DNA from: Bradyrhizobium sp. BRP22
GTDB lineage: Bacteria; Pseudomonadota; Alphaproteobacteria; Rhizobiales; Xanthobacteraceae
Assembly (NCBI RefSeq): GCF_020194175.1
Contig: NZ_JADYVX010000041.1
Location: forward strand, 1 to 64,000
Direction of reading: 5' to 3'
Length of the DNA: 64,000 nt
Under the pieces are notes generated by a model. The model worked only from the letters and a program-made list of their open reading frames with translations, had not been told where the DNA came from and ran no database searches. Numbering within the stretch: position 1 is the stretch's first letter; each line of letters starts with the position of its first letter. Shown here in pieces: positions 17,649 through 25,359 of the stretch. The position numbers were made by a program, and so were the translations under genes.

Positions 17649-17663
17649 GGCGCAATTTGCGCC
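17649..17663. promoter_or_regulatory. 15-bp palindrome in the efflux operon / xthA divergent region
   Basis: GGCGCAATTTGCGCC has perfect 7-bp arms about one central base. It lies 70 bp upstream of the adaptor start and 77 bp upstream of xthA. The spacing and symmetry suit a dimeric repressor such as a TetR or MarR protein, but no regulator gene is adjacent. Confidence 0.4.
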
Positions 17664-17739
17664 ATTATTTTAAATGGTTATCACAACCGCACGGCAGATG
17701 GTATGCCAACGGCGGAAATTGCGACTATAGGTCCCCCTC

Positions 17740-18531
17740 ATGCGCATCGCGACGTGGAACGTCAATTCGATCCGGCAGCGGCTCGAACTCCTTCTCAGCT
17801 GGCTGAAGGAGTGCTCGCCCGACATCGTCTGCCTGCAGGAAATCAAATGCACCGACGAAGCTTTCCCGAGGCTGGAGCTTGAATCGCTCGGCTACAATGT
17901 GGTGACCCACGGTCAGAAGACCTTCAACGGCGTCGCATTGCTCTCCAAGCTGCCGTTCGACGAGACCAAATCCGGTTTGGCCGGCGACGATGAGGATGCC
18001 CATGCCCGCTTCCTCGAAGGCGTCGTCACCCACAAGCACGGCGTGCTCAGAATCGCCTGCCTTTATCTGCCCAATGGCAACCCGGCGAACAGCGATAAAT
18101 ATCCCTACAAACTCAAATGGATGTCGCGGCTTCTTGAGTATTCGCGGGAGCGGCTTAAAGCGGAGGAACCGCTGATCCTGGCCGGCGACTTCAACGTGAT
18201 CCCGTCGGCGCTCGACGTCTACAACCCGCCGGCCTGGGTGGACGACGCGCTGTTTCGTCCGACCACCCGCGAAGCGTTTCAATCCCTGCTCGGCCTCGGC
18301 CTGACGGATGCATTGCGCGCCGTCACCGACGCGCCCGGCCAGTACACCTTCTGGGATTACCAGGCCGGGGCCTGGCAGAAGAACTGGGGCCTGCGGATCG
18401 ACCACCTCCTGATGTCGCCCCAGGCCAGCGACCGGCTGATCCATGTCGGGGTCGACAGCTACGTCCGCGCCTGGGAAAAACCGTCAGACCATGTTCCGGT
18501 CTGGGCCGATCTCGACTTCGAGGCCGCGTAA
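17740..18531 (+). CDS. xthA: Exodeoxyribonuclease III (AP endonuclease)
   Basis: This enzyme cuts DNA 5' to abasic sites and degrades 3' ends during base-excision repair. The 263-residue endonuclease/exonuclease/phosphatase-fold protein carries ATWNVNSIRQR at the N-terminus and CLQEIKC with the metal-binding Glu. It also has YLPNGNP, ILAGDFNVIPS and the C-terminal SDHVPVW with the catalytic His. The ATG at 17740 (MRIATWNVNS) is the family start. It is a lone plus-strand gene, divergent from the efflux operon and convergent with the exoR-like gene, from which a hairpin separates it. Confidence 0.96.
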   Translation: MRIATWNVNSIRQRLELLLSWLKECSPDIVCLQEIKCTDEAFPRLELESLGYNVVTHGQKTFNGVALLSKLPFDETKSGLAGDDEDAHARFLEGVVTHKHGVLRIACLYLPNGNPANSDKYPYKLKWMSRLLEYSRERLKAEEPLILAGDFNVIPSALDVYNPPAWVDDALFRPTTREAFQSLLGLGLTDALRAVTDAPGQYTFWDYQAGAWQKNWGLRIDHLLMSPQASDRLIHVGVDSYVRAWEKPSDHVPVWADLDFEAA

Positions 18532-18551
18532 GAGCTCAACGGCTTGAGCTC
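18532..18551. terminator. Bidirectional hairpin between xthA and exoR-like gene
   Basis: GAGCTCAA and TTGAGCTC are perfect 8-bp arms around a 4-nt CGGC loop. The hairpin begins right after the xthA stop and runs into the stop codon of the convergent gene. It lacks a long T run, so termination strength is uncertain. Confidence 0.5.
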
Positions 18552-19389
18552 AGTCCCGGCGGCCCTGCACCCAGTGCTCGAGCATCTGCAGCGCCATCGC
18601 GCGGTCGTCGTCGGAGGCCTTGGCGAACGCGCGGTTATAGCTTTCCTTGATCCACATCTCGTCGGCTGCGGCGCTGTCGCGTGCCAGCGTCAGCCACATC
18701 AGGCCGCGGGCCCGCTGCGGCGGCAGCCGGTCGCCGTTGAACAGCATCTGGCCGAGCAGCGCCTGGGCCTGGTGCTGCCCCTTCTGGGCCGCAAGCCCGA
18801 GCCAGCGCGCGCCATAGCGGAAATCTTCCCGTGAAGCGTCCGGCGTCTTCAGATAGAGCCGGGCAAGGTCGTACTGGGCGTCGGCGTTCCCGAAATAGGA
18901 CGCCGCGTAGGAGAACATCTCCCGCGCCCGCTCGGTGTCCGGCTTGATCTTCGAATTCGGGATGCCGTTGAGGTAATATCGTCCCAGCGCGACGAAGGCC
19001 TGGGCCACGATCGTCGCCTGCGGCGCCGACGGGCTGTCCTCGGCATGCGCGTTGGCGATGCGGCTGAAATATTCGAACGCGCGCAGATCGTCCTGGGCGA
19101 CGCCGTCGCCCTCGGCATACATCCGCCCCAGCTTCCACTGGGCGACGGGATGGCCGCCCTCTGCGGCAAATTGCAGCGACGAGAAAGAGGACGTGGAATT
19201 GGCCGCATTCGCGGCAGGCGCCGGGACTGCGACCCGCTTCAATCCGCCCCCGGCGCTGGGCTGGGGAGAGACCATCGGGATCGTGGCGTCCGTCGGATTG
19301 ACCGGAGCGCCGTCGAACGCGAATCCGGGGCTGGCCACCGGAATGGCCCCTAAAATCAACGCAATAATCGTACGCTCAAATGTCCGCAT
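18550..19389 (-). CDS. exoR: ExoR-like periplasmic Sel1-repeat protein
   Basis: In Sinorhizobium, ExoR is a periplasmic Sel1-repeat protein that holds the ExoS/ChvI two-component system inactive and so controls exopolysaccharide, motility and symbiosis. This 279-residue protein has a signal peptide (about 1-25, LILGAIPVASPGFA) and at least four Sel1-type repeats. The first, GHPVAQWKLGRMYAEGDGV, closely resembles S. meliloti ExoR as I recall it. Other Sel1 repeat proteins share this fold, so the symbol is a best match, not certain. The ATG at 19389 (MRTFERT) overlaps the ilvD 3' end by 14 bp. That suggests cotranscription with ilvD, an unexpected pairing. Confidence 0.65.
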   Translation of the reverse strand: MRTFERTIIALILGAIPVASPGFAFDGAPVNPTDATIPMVSPQPSAGGGLKRVAVPAPAANAANSTSSFSSLQFAAEGGHPVAQWKLGRMYAEGDGVAQDDLRAFEYFSRIANAHAEDSPSAPQATIVAQAFVALGRYYLNGIPNSKIKPDTERAREMFSYAASYFGNADAQYDLARLYLKTPDASREDFRYGARWLGLAAQKGQHQAQALLGQMLFNGDRLPPQRARGLMWLTLARDSAAADEMWIKESYNRAFAKASDDDRAMALQMLEHWVQGRRD

Positions 19390-21100
19390 AACACTGTTTC
19401 TCGTGCGCGCCACCTGGATGGGTGACCGCGCCATCCACCGCAGGCCCGACCTGCTGGGCATACTTCCACAGCGCACCAGATGTGTGGTTAGTCGCGCGAG
19501 GGGCCCATTTGGTCTTGCGTGCGGCGAGCTCGGCGTCGCTCAATTTTACGTTAAGAGTCCCGGCGACGGCGTCGATCTCGATGATATCGCCGTCCTGCAG
19601 CAGCGCGATCGGTCCGCCGATAGCGGCCTCCGGTCCGACATGGCCGATGCAGAAGCCTCTGGTGGCGCCCGAGAACCGGCCGTCGGTGATCAGCGCGATC
19701 TTGCCGCCCATCCCCTGCCCGGTCAGCGCCGCCGTCGTTGCCAACATCTCCCGCATGCCGGGACCGCCCTTCGGCCCCTCGTAGCGGATGACGATGACCT
19801 CGCCTTCCCTGTAGGTCCGCTTCTGGACCGCCTCGAAGGCGTCCTCCTCGTGGTCGAAGCAACGGGCAGGCCCGGTAAACTTCAAATTCGACATGCCCGC
19901 GACCTTCACGATCGCTCCTTCCGGCGCAAGATTACCCTTCAAGCCGACGACACCGCCGGTGACGGTGATCGGCTTGTCCGCCGGACGGACAACGTCCTGA
20001 TGCGGATTCCATTTCACGCTTTTGAGGTTTTCGGCGATCGTTCGGCCCGTCACGGTCAGGCAATCGCCGTGCAGGTAACCGTTATCGAGCAGCGTCTTCA
20101 TCAGCAGCGGAATGCCGCCAGCTTCAAACATGTCTTTGGCAACATAACGGCCGCCCGGCTTCAAATCAGCGACATACGGAGTCTTTTTGAAGATTTCCGC
20201 CACGTCGAACAGATCGAACTTGATGCCGCATTCATTCGCGATTGCCGGCAGGTGCAGGCCAGCATTGGTCGAGCCGCCGGAGGCGGCGACGACGGCCGCA
20301 GCGTTCTCCAGGGATTTACGGGTGATGATGTCGCGCGGCCGGATATTCTTGGCGATCAGTTCCATGATCTGCTCGCCGGCAGCGGCGCAGAAGGCGTCGC
20401 GGATCTCATAGGGCGCCGGAGCCCCGGCAGAATACGGGAGCGCGAGCCCTATCGCCTCGGACACGGTCGCCATGGTGTTGGCGGTGAACTGCGCGCCACA
20501 GGCGCCGGCCGAGGGACAGGCCACGCGCTCGATCTCATCGAGATCGGCATCCGACATGGCGCCGACCGAGTGCTTGCCGACGGCCTCGAACATGTCCTGG
20601 ACGGTGACCTGCTGGCGGCGGAAATTGCCCGGCAGGATCGAGCCGCCATAGATGAAGATCGAGGGCACGTTGAGACGGACCATCGCCATCATCATGCCCG
20701 GCAGCGACTTGTCGCAGCCGGCGAGCCCGACCAGCGCATCGTAGGCGTGGCCGCGCACGGTCAGCTCGACCGAATCGGCGATGCATTCCCGCGACGGCAG
20801 CGAGGAGCGCATGCCGTCATGGCCCATGGCGATGCCGTCGGTGACCGTGATGGTGCAGAATTCACGCGGGGTTCCGCCGGCGGAGGCCACGCCCTTCTTC
20901 ACCGCCTGGGCTTGGCGCATCAGCGAAATATTGCAGGGGGCGGCTTCGTTCCAGCAAGAGGCGACGCCGACGAACGGCTGGTGGATCTGCTCGGTGGTGA
21001 GGCCCATGGCATAGAGGTACGAGCGGTGGGGGGCGCGCTCGGGGCCCTCTGTCACGTGGCGGCTCGGCAACCTCTTCTTGATGTTGGTCCTGGCGTCCAT
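19376..21100 (-). CDS. ilvD: Dihydroxy-acid dehydratase
   Basis: IlvD dehydrates dihydroxy acids to 2-keto acids in valine, leucine and isoleucine synthesis and uses an Fe-S cluster. The 574-residue protein has three candidate cluster cysteines: one in VASCWNEAAPCN, one in LAGCDKSLPG and one in PSAGACGAQFTANT. IFIYGGSILPG and the C-terminal DGRFSGATRGFCIGH are also family blocks. The start MDARTNIKKRLPSR fits. The stop lies within the first codons of the exoR-like gene. Upstream is a long non-coding stretch with two palindromes 20 bp apart that may regulate it. Confidence 0.95.
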   Translation of the reverse strand: MDARTNIKKRLPSRHVTEGPERAPHRSYLYAMGLTTEQIHQPFVGVASCWNEAAPCNISLMRQAQAVKKGVASAGGTPREFCTITVTDGIAMGHDGMRSSLPSRECIADSVELTVRGHAYDALVGLAGCDKSLPGMMMAMVRLNVPSIFIYGGSILPGNFRRQQVTVQDMFEAVGKHSVGAMSDADLDEIERVACPSAGACGAQFTANTMATVSEAIGLALPYSAGAPAPYEIRDAFCAAAGEQIMELIAKNIRPRDIITRKSLENAAAVVAASGGSTNAGLHLPAIANECGIKFDLFDVAEIFKKTPYVADLKPGGRYVAKDMFEAGGIPLLMKTLLDNGYLHGDCLTVTGRTIAENLKSVKWNPHQDVVRPADKPITVTGGVVGLKGNLAPEGAIVKVAGMSNLKFTGPARCFDHEEDAFEAVQKRTYREGEVIVIRYEGPKGGPGMREMLATTAALTGQGMGGKIALITDGRFSGATRGFCIGHVGPEAAIGGPIALLQDGDIIEIDAVAGTLNVKLSDAELAARKTKWAPRATNHTSGALWKYAQQVGPAVDGAVTHPGGAHEKQCYADI

Positions 21101-21271
21101 CGCGACCCTGTTTCCCCAGCCGTCTCTGTCGTGACCCGGGAAATGGTGGTCTTCCCTTCGCTTCGCGAGTGCCGTGGCTTTAGCTCTACAAACATGATTT
21201 CATGCAGGGGTGTGGCTAAAAAGCGGCGCACGCAATAGCCGGCTGATTAAACCGTCAAATCTTAGATAATT

Positions 21272-21307
21272 GTTGCCTTACAGCAACAAACGTTGCCCTG
21301 CAGCAAC
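21272..21307. promoter_or_regulatory. Two tandem 16-bp palindromes, 20 bp apart
   Basis: GTTGCCTTACAGCAAC (21272-21287) and GTTGCCCTGCAGCAAC (21292-21307) differ at two positions. Each has GTTGC/GCAAC arms, and they start exactly 20 bp apart, about two helical turns. They lie ~170-205 bp upstream of ilvD. The geometry suits cooperative binding of a dimeric regulator, but a dispersed repeat remnant is also possible. Confidence 0.45.
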
Positions 21308-21412
21308 CATTTGGACGGGCTCCAGGCGTCCAGCGGGCATTTTTGGGGCGCAAAGTCACCCTTGAGCGCCACGCTTGCCGTGCGTTCGGCCTCGATCGGC
21401 GCATCCGATTCT

Positions 21413-21434
21413 CGCGAGCGGTCCTCCGCTCGCG
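21413..21434. other. Perfect GC-rich hairpin in the ilvD upstream region
   Basis: CGCGAGCGG and CCGCTCGCG are exact 9-bp arms around TCCT. No T run follows on either strand, so it is not a standard terminator. It could be part of an untranslated RNA. Confidence 0.35.
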
Positions 21435-21812
21435 ATGCTCTGGTCGCTCGGAGCGCAGGCGCGCCGCGATCAAATTTCAAACCGCGAAGAGCATCGGACT
21501 GCGCGTTCTCACGACGCGCTGTGCCCGAGGTTGCATCTCGGCTTCACCCCTCTTCGGCCAAGATTGTCCGCTAAGCCCGCGTCCGTTCGTGGGAAGCATC
21601 AGGCAAGGCAAGCGCGATTATCGACACGTGCAAAGTTCCATCGCGATCAATCCGCAAATCCACCGCGTTAAAGTTCCATTCGCTTCAGCGTTTTTCGCGC
21701 GCTGTGGCCTAAGCGCGACAGTTGCGAGTCGATGCTGTGATAACCTCAGGTCGCTCAAGCCGCACGGTTTGCGACTTGGTTTGTGTCTAATGGTTCGCAG
21801 GGGGACCATGGA

Positions 21813-24005
21813 ATGAACCAGTGCTTACGTTCGCTGTCTTGTCTCCTCACGGTTGGTGTGCTCGCGCTGTTCTCGACGGATGCGCCGGCACGACCGAACA
21901 ACAAACAAGCACACGTCAAGAAGACGCACGACGCGAAGGCGACGAAGCAGCGTGATGCTGCCATCGGAAAACGCGGACGTGCCAAGCATGCCGATGCGCG
22001 CCGCAAGTCGAAGCGATCGAAGGATGCGTCCGCGCAGAAGGAAGCTCCCGCCCCGACCCCGACATTGTCAGGCGATCTCGCACTGGTGAAAGACGCCATC
22101 GATCTTGCGCGCAAGGCGAAGACAAGCGAGGCGACCGCCATCAGAGACAAGATCACCGACCCGGCCGGCCAGAAACTTGTCGAGTGGTACATCCTGCGCC
22201 ATTCGGAGACGACGGCGAATTTCAGCCGCTATGCGGCGTTCATGGCCGACAATCCGGATTGGCCGAGCATGGCGCTATTGCGCCGCAAGGCCGAGGGACG
22301 GCTGTGGGAGCAGCGCAGCGATGCAGTCACGGTTCATCGCTTCACCCGCGACCGGCCCACCAGCGCCAAGGGCAAGTTCGCGCTGGCGCGTGTGCTCCTG
22401 ACCGAAGGCGATCGCGACGGCGCCGAGCGCCTGGTGCGCGACGCCTGGCGCTCGGATGAATTGTCCGAACGGCTGGAGAACGACGCGTATGAGCTGTTCG
22501 GCGATCTCCTCACCCCTGAGGACCATCGCGCCCGCATGGACAAGCGCATCGGCGCCAAGGATCTCGCCGACGCCAGGCGCGCGGCGCAGCGGCTTGGCAG
22601 CGACGAGCTTGCGATCGTGAAAGCCTGCGGCGCGGTGGCTGCGAAATCGAGCAAGGCGCTCGACCAGCTCAACGATGTCGCCCCTGAGGCTCGCAAGGAT
22701 CTGGGCTACACGCTTTGCCGCCTGCAATGGCTGCTCGGCCAGAACAGCATCGACGATGCGGCCAGCCTGGTGCTCGCGGCGGCGCCCGAGACCATGGCGC
22801 TGCAGGACACTGACCAATGGTGGCGCGAGCGGCGGCTGCTGGCCCGCAAGCTGCTCGATCAAGGCAGGTTCCAGGCCGCGTATGACGTCATTGCGGCCGC
22901 CGCTTTGCCGGCCAACGAATATTATCGCGCCGATTTCCACTCCATGTGCGGCTGGATCGCCCTGCGCTATCTCAATGATCCGGTGACGGCGGCGACGCAT
23001 TTCGCGCGCATCGACGAAGGCGCGGCCAACCCGATCGTGCTGGCGCGCGCGAACTACTGGCGCGGCCGCGCCGCCGAGGCGCTCGGAGAAAAGGACGCGA
23101 TGCGCGCCAGCTACGAGGCCGCTGCGCGCTATCCGACTGCCTATTACGGGCAGCTTGCGCGCGCCAAGCTGGGCCTTGATGCGATCGAACTGCGTCCGCC
23201 CGCGCCTGCTGCCGCCGACGGCGCGGCGGCCACCGACGAGCGCGTGCGCGCCGCCGATATGCTCTACGAGATCGGCGAACGCGACGTGGTGCTGTACTTC
23301 GCCGCCGATCTCGGCGAGCAGAGCACGGATGTTCCCGTGCTTAGCGCGCTCGGCGAGCTCACCGCCCGCCGCAACGATGCGGCCGCCATGATGCAGCTGG
23401 GCAAGTTCGCGCTCGGACGCGGCCTTGCGCTCGATCACTACGCCTTCCCGACCATCGGGATTCCCAGACATACCCAGGTCGCGCCCGAGATCGAACGCGG
23501 TATGATCTATTCGGTGGCACGGACCGAAAGCGCGTTCGACCAGCGCGACAAGTCGCCGGCCAATGCCGTCGGTCTGATGCAGGTGACGCCGGAAGCCGGC
23601 CGCGATACCGCCAAGCGCTTCGGCGTGACGTATGACTGGGACCGGATGGTTTCCGATCCCGTCTACAACACGCAGATGGGTGCGGCCGAGCTCAGCGCGC
23701 TGATCGCAGACTACAAGGGCTGTCACATCATGGTGTTCGCCGGCTACAACGCCGGTCGCGGCCGGGTCCGCGACTGGGTCAAAGCCTATGGCGACCCGCG
23801 CGATCCGAACGTAGATCCGGTCGATTGGGTCGAGCGCATTCCGATCTCCGAGACACGCAACTATGTGCAGCGCGTGATGGAGAACCTGCAGGTGTACCGC
23901 GTGCGGTTCGAGAGCGGCACGGCGGCGATGGCGACGAAGAGCGATCAGCGCGTAGTCACGCAGGAGGTCAATGCGGCCGCGCCGGCTTCGGCTGCTTCGC
24001 AGTGA
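21813..24005 (+). CDS. Periplasmic soluble lytic murein transglycosylase (Slt70-like)
   Basis: Slt-type enzymes cleave the MurNAc-GlcNAc bond of peptidoglycan with formation of 1,6-anhydromuramyl ends. The 730-residue protein has a signal peptide (about 1-27), a Lys/Arg/Ala-rich low-complexity stretch (30-80) and a large alpha-superhelical middle. The C-terminal SLT catalytic domain starts near residue 560, with E572 in ARTESAFD as the catalytic acid. GLMQVTPEAG and FAGYNAGRGRVRDW are the other SLT motifs. The ATG at 21813 follows AGGGGGAC; a GTG at 21783 is in frame but less likely. Its products would feed NagZ-dependent recycling. Confidence 0.93.
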   Translation: MNQCLRSLSCLLTVGVLALFSTDAPARPNNKQAHVKKTHDAKATKQRDAAIGKRGRAKHADARRKSKRSKDASAQKEAPAPTPTLSGDLALVKDAIDLARKAKTSEATAIRDKITDPAGQKLVEWYILRHSETTANFSRYAAFMADNPDWPSMALLRRKAEGRLWEQRSDAVTVHRFTRDRPTSAKGKFALARVLLTEGDRDGAERLVRDAWRSDELSERLENDAYELFGDLLTPEDHRARMDKRIGAKDLADARRAAQRLGSDELAIVKACGAVAAKSSKALDQLNDVAPEARKDLGYTLCRLQWLLGQNSIDDAASLVLAAAPETMALQDTDQWWRERRLLARKLLDQGRFQAAYDVIAAAALPANEYYRADFHSMCGWIALRYLNDPVTAATHFARIDEGAANPIVLARANYWRGRAAEALGEKDAMRASYEAAARYPTAYYGQLARAKLGLDAIELRPPAPAAADGAAATDERVRAADMLYEIGERDVVLYFAADLGEQSTDVPVLSALGELTARRNDAAAMMQLGKFALGRGLALDHYAFPTIGIPRHTQVAPEIERGMIYSVARTESAFDQRDKSPANAVGLMQVTPEAGRDTAKRFGVTYDWDRMVSDPVYNTQMGAAELSALIADYKGCHIMVFAGYNAGRGRVRDWVKAYGDPRDPNVDPVDWVERIPISETRNYVQRVMENLQVYRVRFESGTAAMATKSDQRVVTQEVNAAAPASAASQ

Positions 24006-24033
24006 ATCGTGCAGACGCGTAGTACCCTATCTC

Positions 24034-24165
24034 CCCTCATGGTGAGGAGCGCGCAGCGCGTCTCCGGACAATGCTTCGCATCGCCTTGAGAACCATGAGG
24101 CCCCACTCTCGCCCGCGGCCATCCTTCGAGACGGCCGCTTCGCGGCCTCCTCATCAGGTGAGGAC
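24034..24165. repeat. Dispersed palindromic repeat, family B copy 1
   Basis: The outer ends are CCTCATGGTGAGGAGCGCGC and a CCTCCTCATCAGGTGAGG region in inverted orientation. The inner part carries a CTTCGAGACGGCC arm. The same family recurs at 51341-51465 and 62031-62131. It lies just downstream of the transglycosylase gene. Confidence 0.7.
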
Positions 24166-24192
24166 CTGACGTGTGGCCTTCCCTTGAGCTCC

Positions 24193-24282
24193 GTAGCCCG
24201 GGTGGAGCGCCAGCGTAACCCGGGGCCGTGCGCAGATGTGGATAGAGATGTCCCGGGTTGCGGTTCGCTTCACCCGGGCTAC
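24193..24282. repeat. Dispersed palindromic repeat, family C
   Basis: The left arm starts GTAGCCCGGGTGGAGCG (24193) and the right arm ends CACCCGGGCTAC (24282), as an inverted pair. Internal CCCGGG segments are also inverted. It resembles common Rhizobiales intergenic repeats and occurs once in this window. With the family B copy it fills the convergent gap between the transglycosylase and the Bug-family gene. Confidence 0.65.
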
Positions 24283-24293
24283 GCCCCACAATC

Positions 24294-25265
24294 TCAATCC
24301 ACCTTCACGTTGGCGGCTTTGATCATCGGCCACCATTTTGCGATCTCGGCTCTCTGCCAGGCGCCGAGGGCATCAGGGGTAAGTTGATCCTTTGGCGGCA
24401 TGCGCAGGCCGAGGTTTTCGAGCTGTTTTACAACCGCGGGATCGTTCAACGCCTCGACGGCGGCGGCGTTGAGCTTGGCTGTGATCTCCTTCGGCGTGCC
24501 CTTGGGCACCCAGAGGCCGGACCACAGCGTCATATGGAATCCCGGCAGGCCGGCTTCGTCGGTGGTCGGAACGTCGGGCGCGGACGCGACGCGCTTGTCG
24601 TCGGTGACAGCATAGGCGCGGATGTTGCCGCCGCGAACTTGGTTGATCGAGTTGGAGGTCTGGTCGATCATGATGTCGATCTGGCCGGCGACAAGGTCGT
24701 TGAGCGCGGGCGCGGTGCCGCGATAGGGCACATATTGCAGCTTGATGCCGGAAATGTTCTCGAAATAGAGCCCGGCGATGTGGCTGCCGGAACCGGCGCC
24801 CGCGGTGCCCGCTGTAGGCGGCGACGGGCGCGACTTCAGCCAGGCCAGCAGCTCGCTCAGCGATTTCGCGGGAATCGCATTCTTGCTGACGATGATCATC
24901 GGATTGCTCGGTAGCAACACCACCGGATCGAGATCGGCGACGAGGTCATAGCCGAGCTTGTAGACGGCACCGTTTGCGACGTGGGTGCCGAGATGACCGA
25001 ACGAGATGGTGTAGCCGTCCGCCGGTGAGCGCACCGCGCGGCCGACGCCGATCGAGCCGCCCGCCCCTGTCACGTTCTCGATCAGCAAGGATTCGCCAAG
25101 CGATGTCTTCATCCGCTCGGCGAGGATGCGCGCCATCGCATCGGACGGCCCGCCGGCGGAGAACGGCACGATGATGGTGATCGGATGCGACGGATAGGTC
25201 TGCGCCACGGCGGCGCCGGAACATATCAGCAGTGCCGCCAACGCGGCCCAAATTGCCTTGCGCAT
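24294..25265 (-). CDS. Bug/TctC-family periplasmic solute-binding protein
   Basis: Bug proteins are extracytoplasmic receptors of tripartite tricarboxylate transporters and bind small carboxylates. The 323-residue protein has a signal peptide (about 1-21, ending GAAVAQ). The Bug core PSHPITIIVPFSAGGPSDAMARI follows, then GAGGSIGVGRAVRSPADGYT and a PYRGTAPALNDLVAGQID segment, all hallmarks. GGAGG lies 5 bases before the ATG at 25265, which sets that start over the ATG and TTG just upstream. No TctA/TctB genes are nearby, so it is an orphan receptor, common in this family. The ligand is unknown. Confidence 0.9.
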   Translation of the reverse strand: MRKAIWAALAALLICSGAAVAQTYPSHPITIIVPFSAGGPSDAMARILAERMKTSLGESLLIENVTGAGGSIGVGRAVRSPADGYTISFGHLGTHVANGAVYKLGYDLVADLDPVVLLPSNPMIIVSKNAIPAKSLSELLAWLKSRPSPPTAGTAGAGSGSHIAGLYFENISGIKLQYVPYRGTAPALNDLVAGQIDIMIDQTSNSINQVRGGNIRAYAVTDDKRVASAPDVPTTDEAGLPGFHMTLWSGLWVPKGTPKEITAKLNAAAVEALNDPAVVKQLENLGLRMPPKDQLTPDALGAWQRAEIAKWWPMIKAANVKVD

Positions 25266-25281
25266 CATCTCCTCCAACTCT

Positions 25282-25357
25282 CGTCATTGCGAGGAGCGAT
25301 AGCGACGAAGCAATCCAATGCCGTCCTATGGGTTGCTTCGCTGCGCTCGCAATGACC
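25282..25357. repeat. Dispersed palindromic repeat, family A copy 1
   Basis: The left arm is CGTCATTGCGAGGAGCGATA continuing to AAGCAATCC. The right arm is GGTTGCTTCGCTGCGCTCGC continuing to AATGAC. It is the Bradyrhizobium-type 'GCGAGGAGCG' repeat and matches the copy at 48513-48606. It sits between the Bug-family gene start and the stop of the threonine-synthase-like gene. Confidence 0.75.
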
Positions 25358-25359
25358 GT

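Larger units (their letters stand above)
21101..21812. other. 712-bp intergenic region between ilvD and the transglycosylase
   Basis: I see no convincing gene here. It contains two tandem palindromes (21272-21307), a perfect GC-rich hairpin (21413-21434, 9-bp arms, 4-nt loop) and two copies of AAAGTTCCAT (21632-21641 and 21670-21679). A 72-codon minus-strand frame (21262-21480) crosses it, but its 3' end is simply the palindromes read as codons, so I do not call it. The region must hold divergent promoters for ilvD and the transglycosylase gene. Confidence 0.5.

Noticed and set aside
19052..21238. A 728-codon open frame on the plus strand opposite ilvD and the exoR-like gene
   Set aside because: It lies antisense to two well-supported genes. 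The peptide is Arg/His/Asp-rich with no domain, as expected from GC-rich third-position bias.
21262..21480. A 72-codon minus-strand frame upstream of ilvD
   Set aside because: Its C-terminal codons (NVCCCKAT) are the tandem palindromes read as protein. There is no good ribosome site and no recognised family.
24006..25357. Repeats as a CRISPR array
   Set aside because: The repeats are single palindromic elements of different families, without regular spacing or spacers.
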